Source of the DNA: Sphagnum compactum
Lineage: Eukaryota > Bryophyta > Sphagnopsida > Sphagnales
Assembly: GCA_965153455.1 (NCBI GenBank)
Contig: OZ234504.1
Span: forward strand, 12,152,001 to 12,216,000
Length of the DNA: 64,000 nucleotides
Reading direction: 5' to 3'
The notes beneath the pieces were generated by a model, which made no database searches, had not been told where the DNA came from, and saw only the letters and a list, made by a program, of their open reading frames with translations. Each line of letters starts with the position of its first letter. Position 1 is the first letter of the stretch. Shown in pieces: positions 1 through 12,126 of this stretch. A program made the position numbers and the translations under genes.

Positions 1-945
1 TTCATCAATCCAACAAAATCTAACACATGACACTATGGGGAGTTTTGGGTGAATTTTTTTTTCTTTTTGAAATATTGATCACCATCCATTATGATTATTC
101 ATTTGTAATGGTCTTAGATTGTGACATGTGGCATAATAAAAAAAATTGCCACATGGCATATTAAATGAATTTTGAAAATAAAAAAATAAAAATGTATATA
201 AATAGTTATTTAGGTAAGTCAATACATAAGACTAAGTAGGTAGGTAGGTAAGTAAGTAAAAAAGTAGGATTAACTATTTACTCACCTAGTTAAGCAAGTA
301 GGTCATAACAGCATTTGAGTGTCTGCTATGATCAAAGGTAGAAGTGTAAGTGAACTAAATAGTAGCCATGTAAATACTTTTATTTTATTCTATGTTTTGT
401 TTTTAGGGTTAAATTTTTTTGAGTTCATCCCAAATTGACAATGTATTTTAATGTGAACACACAAGAAAAAACACCTTCATTATATGGTTTATGACATTAG
501 ATTCGAAAAAAAAATTTATGGGTTTAATCTTTTAGTTGCATATTAGGGTTGTAACTGGAAAGAAAATTCTCACATTCCTTGTGTTTTTGTTTTTTTTTTA
601 AAAAGTGTACAACTAAACAAGTAATTACTTGATAATTATATATGTGAATTAGTTATTTGAAATAGTCATTTGAATTAGTTTTTTGAATTAATTAGTCTAA
701 TTTAAATAATTATTTCATCAATTATCAAACAATTAATTATCTAAATTATTTTGAGTCAATTAACAAACTAATTTTTTGAATTATATTGATTAATTATTAA
801 TTAATTAGCAATTAATAATTAAAATGTAATAGTTAATAAGTTAGTAAAAAAACATTATTAAATATTTTACTTATTAACTTATGAATAGTTGAACAACAAT
901 CACAAAGTAGTGGGATGATAGTACTAATATAATGGCAATATAATG
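1..945. repeat. Dispersed AT-rich repeat, left copy of an inverted pair
   Basis: This segment is recognisably the reverse complement of 60030-61335. Shared landmarks, in order, are a GACATGTGGCA box, a GTAGGTAGG/AAGTAAG tetranucleotide tract (about 235-265), the phrase TGTATTTTAATGTGAA, a TGGGTT(T)AATCTTTTAGT phrase, a long AATTAATTA-rich block, and TTGAAC..CAATCACAAA near 890-905. Position 1 already lies inside the homology, so the copy continues beyond the window. No coding potential is seen. It could be a terminal repeat or simply one copy of an interspersed repeat; the sequence alone does not decide. Confidence 0.75.
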
Positions 946-2400
946 GCAACATAGCGGCACAACAAGTTCTATCAATGGAAATCATGAATGACAACTAGTT
1001 GCAAATGTCATATCTAATGGAAGTGGAAATGCGTACATGTGTCATAATCGTATGTGTTCACATTGTACACTATTTGTAATATAATTGCTACATGCAACTA
1101 AAATGTAACTTCCCAAAAAATCAAACATGATTGATTACATCTATATGTATCATGTGTATATTACATCATATAAGTGTCCTAGTTGCAACTAAGTTGCAAT
1201 TATAATACAATTCCTTGATTTTCTAACATGGCATTTTATTTATTAATTGTTCGTATTTTCATGTTTTAGTTGTAATGTAGTTGTATATTAGTTGTTACGT
1301 ATCTTTAGATGTTGGGTAGAGTGATTCCAATGGACATGATTTTTCATAGTGTTGGTTGTGAATTTCTTAAAAAATAGTCTGAGTGCCAAGGTGTTTATTT
1401 AAAACATTTAAATTTCAAGCCAAACATTGGCAAGAAATCTACAAAAGCTTCTAAAGGAATTTAGTTTGAAAAAAAAATTCGAAGAAAGGGTGATAAGAAT
1501 GGATGAAAGTTTACATTGATGCAAGCATTCTCCATGAACAAAGTATTATTTTCAACCATTGTCAATTTTATGTTGTGATCTTTTAAACCTATTTTCAAAG
1601 TATTTTTTTAATTTATTGAATTTTAATATGTGCAAGTTTGTTAGCAAAGTAATTATGTTTGAGGGGGTTTTACAATTCCAAGAAACCATTACCTTTTGTT
1701 ACAATAATGAAACTAGGCTAAAAGTCACTATCGATGTATTAATTCCTCTTAGATTGATACAAATTTTTTGATAATTGAAAATAGTTTGTTTCGTATTGTC
1801 ATTACTTGCATAGTAAACCATTCACGTGGCCCTTGGTTATTGAGTGATGCACTAAGTGTAACCATAACAAAAAAAATTAAAGAAAAGAAAAAAATTAGCA
1901 ATCCACATCCTAGTTTAGACACCTTGATGGAAGACAATTCATGTTTTGATATGGAGTTGAGAAGTCTCGTTGTTAACATCAAAAGAGAAATATGTTAGGT
2001 AATTGATTTTTTTTTCTTTTAAAAACAATTGAGACAAAATGACTCATAACATGTTGTCCTTGATGTTGGATCTTATATAATGAAGCCTAAGACTTGTCAT
2101 TTCTTTTATTAGTTGTGAACAAAGTGTGACCATTGTTGAAGAGTAACATGATAAGAAATCCATATTTTTTATGTTCCTTAAGTTGTGTCACCATTTGCAT
2201 CTTGAAATATTTTCACTTTTTTTATTGATAAAAGTGAGCAAGATTGTAATTTGGACATCTCAAAAATGGCAACAAGCATTAGTGAACATGCTAAAAAGCT
2301 TGTCAATTGGGAGTTGTTGATATTTTGAAGACATCAAGTGAATGTGAACAATATCAAATGTCCTTTGGAATGTGAAGAAAGTTTAAATCCGTGTTCTTAA
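946..2400. other. AT-rich stretch, no gene recognised
   Basis: No intact gene is visible. There are short open frames of 60-80 codons without recognised motifs, and repeated TTGCAACT/AGTTGCAA words around 1090-1210 that recall the neighbouring dispersed repeat. The right half (about 1900-2400) may hold more of the decayed hAT transposase whose end is at 2406-2658, but the reading frames are too broken for me to support this. Confidence 0.4.
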
Positions 2401-2405
2401 CTATT

Positions 2406-2658
2406 AGCTTTTTGACTAGACAAATTTTAGGAATAGTTGAATACCATATTGAAACTAAAAGAATATTTTCCCATGAGGGCATTCAAGTTCACTAGTTTAA
2501 GGCGACATTGCTTGCAATCAAATAATCTTGAAAATTTTATGTTTTCGAATAAGAATTGTCCAAATGATGCTAAAATTGAATGTAAGTCCCCTTCTAATTT
2601 GGTTGAATTGATAAAGACCGAAATTGAATTAGAGAAGTTTGAAGCTTCATTTAAATGA
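2406..2658 (+). pseudogene. hAT transposase relic, C-terminal dimerisation region
   Basis: Two overlapping frames together give the end of a plant hAT transposase. The first (from 2406) reads SFLTRQILGIVEYHIETKRI then FSHEG, the counterpart of the usual Q-I-E-x-E-R-I-F-S block. The second (from about 2470) continues with SLRRHCLQSNNLENFMF and NKNCPNDAKIECKSPSNL, matching the LRRCRLQ...NL...KNWP.D.R..C layout of many hAT C-termini. A frameshift near 2475-2494 separates them. Upstream catalytic regions are not recognisable. It is a dead fragment; assignment is by motif memory, not by search. Confidence 0.65.
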
Positions 2659-2838
2659 AATAAAGTGAAGGAGATGTGATCGGTATGACATTTTAAGTTT
2701 GTAGTGTACATTGTGTTTCTTTTCTTGGCCGTTTAAAAAATTCCAAAACGAATTGGTTTTTGTGTTGACTATTATTAAAATATTAAAAATTTATGTAAGA
2801 CAACAGGTTTTATATAACCGACTGATATGAGGATCCTA

Positions 2839-2957
2839 AGAACCATTTGTGAAAGGCAGGATAAAAAACTAATAACCTTGAAGGATATCAAAAAAAATTC
2901 AAAATTTAAATTACAATTATGTAGATTGAAAGAACCAGGATGGCCAGGTTCTTTAAA
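2839..2957. repeat. AGAACCA-containing repeat fragment
   Basis: The stretch carries AAGAACCATTTG near 2838 and GAAAGAACCAGG ... CCAGGTTCTTTA near 2929-2955. These resemble the AGAACCAG/CTGGTTCT words of the better preserved copies at 19255-19385 and 26100-26250. Only short words are shared, so membership in the same family is tentative. Confidence 0.3.
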
Positions 2958-3228
2958 TAAGTAATACCCGCCCAACACTGCTTGTGGCTCGTGAGGGGCT
3001 TAACCAGTTTGAGCATAAGTGACAAGCATGAAAAAAAGTCGTGAGGGGCTGCCATTTGTACAAAGGATTTTTTCATAAAAAACAAAGGCCCAAAGTTGCC
3101 ATATTTTGAGAATTTTTTTTTGGAATTTTTTATATTTACACCATGGGTTCTTGTATGTTGCCCTATATAGCGCCATTTGAAAAAAAAAGAAAAAGAAAAA
3201 GAAAAAAAACTTTTCTCTTTGACCTCCA

Positions 3229-3292
3229 ACCAAATTTGGCTAAGTCCTCCTGTGGATGATCACCAGTCCACCTACCTCACAAAATTGAAAAA
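3229..3292 (+). repeat. Interspersed repeat with A-rich 3' end, copy 1
   Basis: The block CCAAATTTGGCTAAGTCCTC is followed by TGTGGATGATCACCAGTCC, then CTCACAAAATTG and a run of A. Two further copies are at 17190-17254 and 40024-40092. In all three, similarity stops in or just after the A run, as expected for the 3' end of a poly-A retroposon (SINE or LINE). No internal promoter boxes were recognised upstream. Confidence 0.6.
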
Positions 3293-5340
3293 AATAAAAT
3301 AAAAAAATAAATTTAAATCCCCAAAATACAGGAGCTGGTTCCTTTGTGTTTAAAAAATAATAAAAGAGATCCCCATTCCCAGCATAGTAAAAAAATAGAA
3401 TAATGAAATTTGAAATTTGCTTAAATTTGTTTATTTTGTTTTCAATTGTAACATGCACGTGCACATGGTGGTGTGGATAGGTAGGTAGTGGAAGGTAACA
3501 AGTTTGTCTTTTGATCATGACTGGCAAGGGGAAGAAGGTCTGTCTTGTGAGTTGGTAGAGAGCTTTGAGTGGCTTGCTGTTTATGGTGGTGGGCACCTCA
3601 TCTACCACCTTACTCCTAACAATGTATAAGTGATGTTGATTCGATAGAGCACAGAAGCTCAATTGAAGATAGAGATCTCTCTCTCTCTCTTGTGAAGTTG
3701 GGATGATAACAATCTCGGATAAAATGGATTCATTCTAGTAAGACTCAAATCTATCTACAAACAATCTTCTCATGTTATCTTGCATGCATGAAAGGGGGTT
3801 TCATTTTTACAAAAGTTGACGATTCGCCCCTTTAGCAGCCTACTTCTGTGATTTTTGGGTTGGGGCAAATTTTCACTGTTTTGCAAAAAAACCAAAATTT
3901 AGATAAACCTTGGAAAAATGTGTTTTTTCACATGTTTTCCCACAAAATGGAAAAGTGTTCACTTTTGTGCCAAGGAAAAAAAATTTACACTGCATTTTTA
4001 TTTTTCTTTTGTCTCTTGATATCGAGTTATGAAGTGTAAAGGCCGTGTAATGCCTGCCAGGTCATCAAATCTCTACACCTTGTAAACTGAGGGTAGAGCT
4101 TGAGGTCCTGAATGTGAATGTCCTTCTATCAAGGCATTATACAACATAATATACACTTCTATCAAGGCATTATTCGACATAATAGTTGAGGCAGCCCCAT
4201 AAGGCCCGGACTCATGCTAGTATGACAGGAAATTACAATACGTAAATTCCCACCATACTGGCTGGATATCGACAGAGGCATTTGGAATGCCTACCCACCA
4301 AGTTATCGCAAATGGCAAACTAGTGAACCCTATACACAGCAATGAGCATTCGAGTTACTCTTTCTGGGCTCAAAACCCATTTTTTTTATGTTTAATTGTT
4401 ATCATATAAGGTAGAACAGCCCTTGGGCGCTTAGGGCAGGCCGGATCCAAGGGGAGGTATTTGATGTTTTTGGTGTCCAAACAAAACTTGAACCCCTCCT
4501 ATTGACAAATCTGATGGACTAAAAATTGTCCAAAATGGATTAGAATTGAGAAAGTTATGGCCCCCAAGTAGAGGAGGTCAAGAACCCAAAAAAACAAACC
4601 ATCAAAAACGTTACAAAGCCCATTCCCAATCACCAAAAAGTTTCCTTGTATTTTGCTCTATCACTATTAAAGTTCCAAAATTATTTATAGAACTTCAAGT
4701 GGCACTCCTACATCACTTGAAATTCAAAATGAATAAGAAATATGAGAAAGTTAGAAGCTTTGAATGTATGAGGGGTCCAAAAAGAAGAAAAAAGCATTTT
4801 GCGAGTTGAAAAGCTTATTTTCTTCTTGCTATTTTTTCATTACTCATTTTCCTTTGCACTTCAAAGATGATTTCTGGAGCTTGAGGTAGCACTCCCATAA
4901 CATTTTAAATCACTCAAAATGAAGCACAGATGGCGAAGATTTTAAAAAATGATCGGTGATAAGATAATGATTGGTGATGGGCACTTCTACTTCGTCTTTA
5001 GCAGCTCAATAATGTTACTCGACCTTATCCTTTACAGCCATAGCACACAGCCTCCAAATTCATATTTTCTCCCAACATGAAAACATTGAAGCCTTCTTTC
5101 CTTTTTGCCAGTAGCTTGGTTACATGTTAGCCCTTGATTTTACAAAGAATGCAAAATTGATTTTATGTCAGGCCATAATCATTGTGAACTGACTGCATTG
5201 AGTGGCTGAATTTATGAATATTATATAAAAACTTATGCAATGATCATGTCTCCAATTTATGCTTTCAATCCCTCCAAATGTGGGTTAGGATGATACCAAG
5301 ATGAAGTTTGGACAATTGCAAGAAGCCTAAAGTGGGCCCA
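3293..5340. other. Intergenic, no gene recognised
   Basis: This is low-complexity and repeat-derived DNA. There is a (CT)n tract at about 3673-3690. At about 4120-4185 a roughly 38-bp unit (CTTCTATCAAGGCATTAT) is duplicated in tandem. At about 4685-4740 and 4870-4927, two related blocks share CTT(C/G)A(A/G)GT(G/A)GCACTCC and CAAAATGAA. Open frames here have no recognised motifs. Confidence 0.4.
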
Positions 5341-5349
5341 AAACGAAGA

Positions 5350-5622
5350 TTTTTGCCCTTGGTGAAGCAGCACCTACACTGGTACTATGGTTAAATAAAG
5401 CCCCCAATGAATTTTGGGTTCCTTCTGAACATTATAAAGTGTCTGTTGGTCTTTTAGACTAAATTACACTCTCCATGTCAAAATCTAACATTTTCCTGTA
5501 TTAAATGTAGACACTAAGAACCTGGGATATTTATAATATACAGAAAGCCAACCAAAAAGATTTAGGGTTTTGAGTCTTTACCATGGTACCAGTGTGGTGT
5601 TGCTTCACATTGGCAACAAAAT
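5350..5622. mobile_element. MITE-like element with ~42-bp terminal inverted repeats
   Basis: The left arm (5350-5391) and right arm (5580-5622) are imperfect reverse complements. Both read as TTTTG..GCC followed by GTGAAGCA(G/A)CACC, then CACTGGTAC(T/C)ATGGT. The 273-bp unit is non-coding and fits a non-autonomous DNA transposon. I could not identify a convincing target-site duplication, so the superfamily stays open. Confidence 0.7.
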
Positions 5623-8148
5623 TTACCCTAATCTAGGAGGACAAGATAAAGCAACAACATGTAAGAATGTGTCAACATGTGCATATTTTATAAAATTTGG
5701 AAGCTTTCCGCATATTAAAGTTAGCTATAAAGTCAAGTGAATAGGGGATGAGATTAGCTAGTTTTGGGATATTAGGGGACAAAAAGCATAGTTGTGATTG
5801 ACGAACGTAAAAAAAAAAAGAAAGAAATTAACTAGGATCGAAATTAGTTTTTCCACCAAAATCGGTGGTAAAACTAGTTTGGTCTTGCATTTGGTTTTGC
5901 ATGAAGAAGCCCATTGCCCATGCAGGTGAAAGAACCCATTGCTCACACAAACCTAGAAACAAGAAAAAATAATGTGTGGGAACTTGGTGCTCACAAGAGC
6001 CTAGGGACAAGAAAACACAAAGCTAGGGAGTTTTTTGTGAGATTTATTTTTTGTGTGCAAGAATCTTTAAGTGTTCGTCAACAAAGGTGAACATGCATCA
6101 TAATTTTAAGGTGTGTGAAGTTTTTGTTGCTTTGCAAAGTTTCCAAAAATGCGAAATTTTCAATAAAATATGTTGCGGAGGAGTGAAGAAAAGAAAGCCC
6201 AATTCTCATTTTTTTGGAGGTGAGGCTTTGTTTATTTAAAAGCTTTTGAATGTTAACATGGTGTTAGTAAAAAGTTTTACAAAAGGTTATGAATTTTCTT
6301 TTTATCATCATGATCGAAAACTTAGTCTTTTGGGGTATTTCAGTTTGGTTGTGTCATCTATTTCTAAAAGAGATGAAATTATTCAAACATTGGTACCACC
6401 GTGTATTTACACTCGTTCATTTCCTTAACTCCTCAATTTGTGCTTGAACACATAGCCCAACAACCAAATAACCTAGATTGCCAAAACCCTACACTTGCAA
6501 TTGTTACAAATAGACCATCTAACAATTTGTTGCCTGCTTTCACAAATGTCATCATTATAGACCATATCTTCCTACGGTTGCTCGTGAGCCCTTATATGTT
6601 ATGGTGTTTCCATAAAATGAGTAAATAATGGTTTAATGCTATGGGTTAAAGTTTATGATGGAATGCACTTGAAATGGTCCAAATCAACCATGTATGATAC
6701 CTCCAAGCCATAGCAAAAAATGAAATTCCTAGACTTTTCCTTCAAAAACTCCTCAAGTTTGAATTCAAATGTTTGAGTGTGTGCTTACATCATGTAATTA
6801 ACCTCTTGGATGTTTTTTATGATTATAACATTGATTCATATTATGAATCCAATTTAGGCTTAAAATTTCTTAAATAGACCTCAATTGTTTCTTTCAATTG
6901 AGCAAGAATTCTTAAACTCTAATGTGGAGTCATAATTTTCATGTTGAAAATTTTGGAGCTTTATGGTTGGACATATCCTATTGGTGTGCCATTTGTGAAA
7001 ATTGAAAAATGGAAGGTGTGTAAACATGTTAACCATTTAGAATTCAATGTTTATGTTTGGTCTAATTGATCAAAGTTTATTATGCATGAACCAAGTGTGT
7101 TATGCCAAAGGCATTTCTATTTTACTTTTAGGAGGTATGTTATAACTTCAATTTGCTAATACAAAACTTATATATCTTTGATCCAATTTGGTATTAGGGT
7201 TTTGTGAATCTTTCAAATTTGTAATCCTTTTGACCACTTGATCAAACTTTATTATGCATCATCCAAATCTATTATGCCAAATGCTTTTTGTTTTTCCTTG
7301 AAGAGATATCTTATGACCTCAATGTGCCCAAATAAACCTTGTATATGTTTGTTCCAATCTAGTATTAAGGTTTTTTGAGTCATTCAAACCTACAATCCCT
7401 TTGGTAGTTGATGAAACCATTAAACAGTAATTTTCAATTACTTGAAGTAAAAGCACAATCTGCTTCAACATTTTGGTACCACTTTTGAGAAATGAAGATA
7501 TGTTCACGAAATTGAGCTATGTTTGGTTTGATTGTGGGCATGTTTCCAAATTTTAAAACATGATTTCATTTGTTTGTGGTTTGTTTCACCTACTTGAATT
7601 ACATCTGATTATATCAAATTGATTTATATGTACAAACAATAACTTTGATTCATCAATCTCAAAGCATGTTCATAAATTGGAGATTTTATAAAATCATTAA
7701 AAAATAAAGTTTATCTATAATAAGTTTTAATTTCAACAATTTGCAAGATTTAATTCATAAAATTTGGGGGTTTATTTCATTTTTTGAAGGTTTATTTCAT
7801 TTATTTTAAATACATTTAATCCCCTAATTGAAATTTGTTTTCAAAATTGCAAGTATGTTTCCAATGAATGGAGGTTTGATCATTTGTTGAAATTTTGTTC
7901 CATCAATTTCATATCTACCTCAAAAAACTACGCATTAATTTCATCAATTAAAGGTTTGTTGACATACTTTAAAGGAAAATCATGAATTTTATTTTGTTGT
8001 TTGGATGTTTATTTGACCAAAACGAAGTCTTTCTAAACCTACTTAAAATTTATTTCCACAAAATCATGATTGTTCCATGAGTTTGAGGTTTGTTTCACCT
8101 ACTTTGAAATATGTTTCACCAATGTGAATTTCTTTCAAAATTTGTCTA
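5623..8148. other. AT-rich intergenic DNA
   Basis: No recognisable gene. Open frames at 6051-6628 lack known motifs and have the flat codon content of AT-rich DNA. From about 7080 to 7290, phrases such as AACTTTATTATGCATCA and ATTATGCCAAA recur, indicating older duplication. From 7560 to 8140, GTTTATTTC/GTTTGTTTCACC words recur irregularly. Nothing else is supported. Confidence 0.4.
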
Positions 8149-9050
8149 TTGTGACCATGTTGTGACATTACAATTAATATGTAAAAGCTAAAAATTCACT
8201 TTTGGAAAATTTTCATTTTTTTCTAAAAACTTTCTCTCTTGTGACCATGTTGTGGCATTATGAATATGTAGAAGTTAAGACCATCACTTTTGGAAAATTA
8301 TTTTTTTCTCAAAATATTTGTCTCTATGACCATTTTCTGGCATTATGACCATGTAGGCCACTAAAACAATCAATTTTGGAATTTTATTTTATTTTTTAGA
8401 TTTTTTTATCTTTTGTGACTATGTTGTGAGACCATGACTACGTAAGAGCTCAAACAATCAATTTTGAAAAAGTTCATTTTTCCAAATCTATCTCTTATGA
8501 CCACGTAGTGACATTATGATCATGTAAAGGCTAAAACAATCACTTTTTGTAAATTTTCATTTTTTCCCTAAAATCTTTGTCTCTTGTGACCATGTTGTGG
8601 CATTATGAATATGTAGAAGTTAAAACAATCACTTTTGGAAAATTTTCATTTTTCCCAAAATATTTGTCTCTATGACAATGTTGTGGCACTATGACTATGT
8701 AGGCAACTAAAACAATTACTTTTGGAATTTTATTTTATTTTTTAGATTTTTTTGTCTTTTGTGACTATGTTGTGACACCATGATTATGTAAGAACTTAAA
8801 CAATCAATTTTGAAAAAAGTTCAATTTTTTCTAAAATCTATCTCTTATGGCCACGTAGTGGCATTATGATTATGTAGAAGCTAAAATAATCATTTTTTGT
8901 AAATTTTCATTTTTCCCCTAAAATCTTTGTCTTTTTTGACCATGTTGTGACATTATGATTATGTTGGACTTGAAACAAACCCATTAGAAAAAAAATTATT
9001 TCTTTTTAAAACGTTTTATTTATGACCATTTTGTGACATTATTATGATTA
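8149..9050 (+). repeat. Satellite-like tandem array, ~86-bp monomers with higher-order structure
   Basis: About ten monomers each begin near T(T/A)TGTGACCATGTTGTGGCA and carry ATTATGA..ATGTA followed by AAACAATCA(C/A)TTTT, then a T-rich tail ending TTTGTCTC. Monomers starting near 8239, about 8325, about 8410 and about 8495 resemble, one for one, those starting near 8584, 8670, 8755 and 8845. The array therefore also has a period near 345 bp (four monomers). There is no coding content. Adjacent at about 9056-9075 is the short palindrome GATGTCATGGATGACATC. Confidence 0.8.
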
Positions 9051-10379
9051 TGTTGATGTCATGGATGACATCCCCAACATCATTGTCAACATCATCATGG
9101 ATGAAATTCATATAATGTTTGTCCATACTGTAAACAAAAAGGTCTCAAGAAAGTTTCTTGATATATTTGTAGATATTTTGAGTTAATTCAAATATTTTGA
9201 AACATCTTGAATTAACTTGAAATATTTTTTTGAACTAGGTCCCATAAAATGTATAAATGAAAGTAGTTCCTTTCACATTAGCTTTATTCTATTCAACATC
9301 AATTTTGAGTATGATCTTGCAAAATAATTAAGTGTTATATTAATTTCACATTTTTGCAATAAAGTTACATTTGAACTTGTATTGCACATTTCATGTTCTT
9401 TTATTTGATTTTCATATTTCATATTTGGACTTAGAATCAGGTCAACCTTTGTCATGGTTCGTGTCTTTTGGAATTCATGTTGTTTTGTTAGTTTGCATAT
9501 TCATGATAGTTTGAATAGATTCCCATCAAACCTATTTTTATTGTTTTTGTTCTTGTTATCTTATTTATTTCAAAACCATATATGTGTCAAAAGAAAAAGT
9601 AGTTGTGACAATGGAAAAATAATTTGTTACCCTTAAAAATATGCAACAAAAAGATCAAGCATTTCATAAATCCATTGTTCATTTTCAAAACAATCAAGTT
9701 TCCATCCTTAGCGGTTACATTTCTATAATGTAACTGCAAGCAAATGAGCTAGGAATCAACTTAGTTAACAAGTCTATTGAAATGTGTTCGAAGTTCCATA
9801 ATTTTTTCAACCAAATGCCACTAAGTTACAATTCATGGTTTTTAAAGTTGTCCGAGTTGATTACCTTGTCCACTTTGACTAATGAACATATCCATTTTGA
9901 CTAAAGCCCCATGGTTTGAATGACATGTGTATTTTTTTATTAGTAAACTTGATTAGAATGACTTATTTGAATATTTATCAAATTGAACATTCAATCAACT
10001 TGAACAAAAAAATAATTGCCTTGGTCAAAATGGCCAATGGGTTCTAATCAAGTTGGACAAAGCAAATCACATGTTTGGTCAAAATGACCAGTGGTTTTCT
10101 AATCCAATTGAACATCTTATGCTAATTAATAGGCCAAATTAACTAGCTATTACCTAGGTTATGTAAGTTGCCTATTTAAACAACATGGCCCAAGTTGGAC
10201 TCATTAGCATCTTGTTATCAAACATGACCCTTGTTTGGTTTGCATCTTTGTTTGAATGTTAATATCTGCTTTTGAATGACTTTGAAGCCTTCATTGATGA
10301 ATTTCATCCCATTTTTGGAGACTTATATAAAGAGTGCACATCAACAAGAAAATTCAGAACCTTTTGCCAAAGATTACTC
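9051..10379. other. Intergenic; possibly the 5' part of the gypsy element
   Basis: No gene is recognised. The stretch leads directly into the decayed gag frame that becomes readable at about 10410, so the missing LTR and gag start may lie here. I could not find a TG...CA bounded repeat or primer-binding site. Around 9895-10110 the phrase (A)ATGG(T)CAA/GTTTGGTCAAAATGACC recurs several times. Confidence 0.35.
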
Positions 10380-10409
10380 CTAATTATGGTGTATGCGTTT
10401 AAATTTAAA

Positions 10410-12126
10410 TAATTGGCTTTTGACATGTCATGGAATGAAACAACATTCATGAAACAATTTCAATTCAAGGGTTACATAATGACATGAAAGACTCAATATT
10501 GCTTACCATGCCAAAGTTTACAACCTTAAGTCAAGCTATTGCACAAGTGGTTGAATGCAATAATCAATTTTTTTAGCATGGCCAAGAGAAACAGTTGGAG
10601 CTACCTCCCATAAATTAAAACTTTGCATCCCCCATGCCTTTTAACCATTAGCAATTTCACCAAAGGGAAACCCCATGCAAATTGATGAATTTTTATTCAA
10701 GCCTTTCATGGAACATAAGAAGTAGTGATGATGTGCAAATGATTTATGTTTATATTGTGGAAAATGAAGTCATGCTATTTATGAATGCCCAAAGAAGTGT
10801 GGTCAACATGCAGCTCATGCCACTTTTGTTACTAAGTCATAGCTTAAGAAATCAAAAAATGAAAATGTTTAATCTTAATAGGGATGGTGAGACTAAAATT
10901 GATTTGTTATGTGATGAAAATGGTCATAACTTATCTAAATTTGACACCATGTTTTTTAATATCAATCACTGTCAAATGTAACAATCTCAAGGTAATGGAA
11001 ACCCAAACATTTTTTTTATTTCAATGCATTTACAATGTTTCATCGGTAAAAAATTGGCATGACAACATAACTTGGCTTTAATGAAAAAGGTCACACTAGT
11101 ACCATTTGAAGTTATTGATGACTAAAGTCACTCCTTAAGACCTATCACACATGAAACCAAGGCATTTGAGGTTATTATTGGGTTCGAGATTAACAAAATG
11201 GTTTTTAATGTCATTTCATCCTTGAAAAACCCTATCATCACTGGATTATTTTGGCTTGCTTTACATAATCCATTAGTGAATTGACATACAAGGAGTCTTC
11301 ACTTTGAAACATTACTTTAACATAAGGCCTCAAAATGTGAAAACTTCCTCACATGCATGTTTAGTGAAAATCATGATCATGTATGTTGTGCACCCAAAAA
11401 CAAACATGACGATGGGCACATGCAAAACTTTAAGCATAAGGAATACCTTGGTAGTACACAAAGATCCAACGTTCCATGTCATTGTTTGTAAGAACAAACG
11501 CTTTTGTGCATGCAAAGAGATGCATTTTCTATCTATGTTCTCACATTAGATGTTGGGCCACATCAACATGAGATTATTTTTTAATACAAAAAGTACAAGA
11601 ATGCGTTTCAAAGAAAAATGTTGACACCTTGTTAGAACATCAACCATATGATTGCATGATTGATCTTGAAAAAGGTGTGCAACTTCCATTTGAAACCATC
11701 TACAACTTGTCACAAGATGAACCCATGATGCTTTGACAATACATCACTGAAAATCTTGTGAGAAGGTTTTTTCAACATTCCAAATCCCCAGTTGGTGCCC
11801 TAATCATGTTTATATAAAAAATGGCTCCTTGCAAATGTGTGTTGATTATCATGGCTTGAACTAACTTACCATCAAGAATTGATACCCCCTACTTTTGATC
11901 TTAGGATTATTAGATCAATTGAGTCACACCAAAGTGTACACCAAGATTGATTTACATGGAACATACAATTTGCAACATATTCAAGAAGGCAACAAATAGA
12001 AAATAACATTTTTGAACACATTATGGCCATTTTGAATACATTGTGATGCCCTTCGACCTTATAAATGCACTTGTTGTGTTCCAACACCTAATGAACAATG
12101 GTCTTCATAAGTACATGGGTGTATGC
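10410..12126 (+). pseudogene. Decayed Ty3/gypsy retrotransposon (gag, protease end, start of RT)
   Basis: Gag-like residues are readable near 10470-10590 (DSILLTMPKFTTLSQAIAQ). They are followed by a CCHC zinc knuckle at 10747-10788 with the C-x2-C-x4-H-x4-C spacing intact, apart from a stop at 10765-10767. The protease C-terminus (GLFWLALHNPLVN then a stop) is near 11240-11295. The N-terminal part of reverse transcriptase starts near 11639 (YDCMIDLEKG, YNLSQDEP, HSKSPVGA) and runs to the YGHFEYIVMPFDLINA block near 12025-12070. Several stops and frameshifts make it dead. The reading ends where the hAT element starts at 12127, before the catalytic YxDD motif. Integrase and LTRs were not found. 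Confidence 0.8.

Noticed and set aside
9056-9075. Palindrome GATGTCATGGATGACATC as an operator-like site
   Set aside because: It is a single short palindrome next to repeats rich in the same words, with no promoter or gene nearby.
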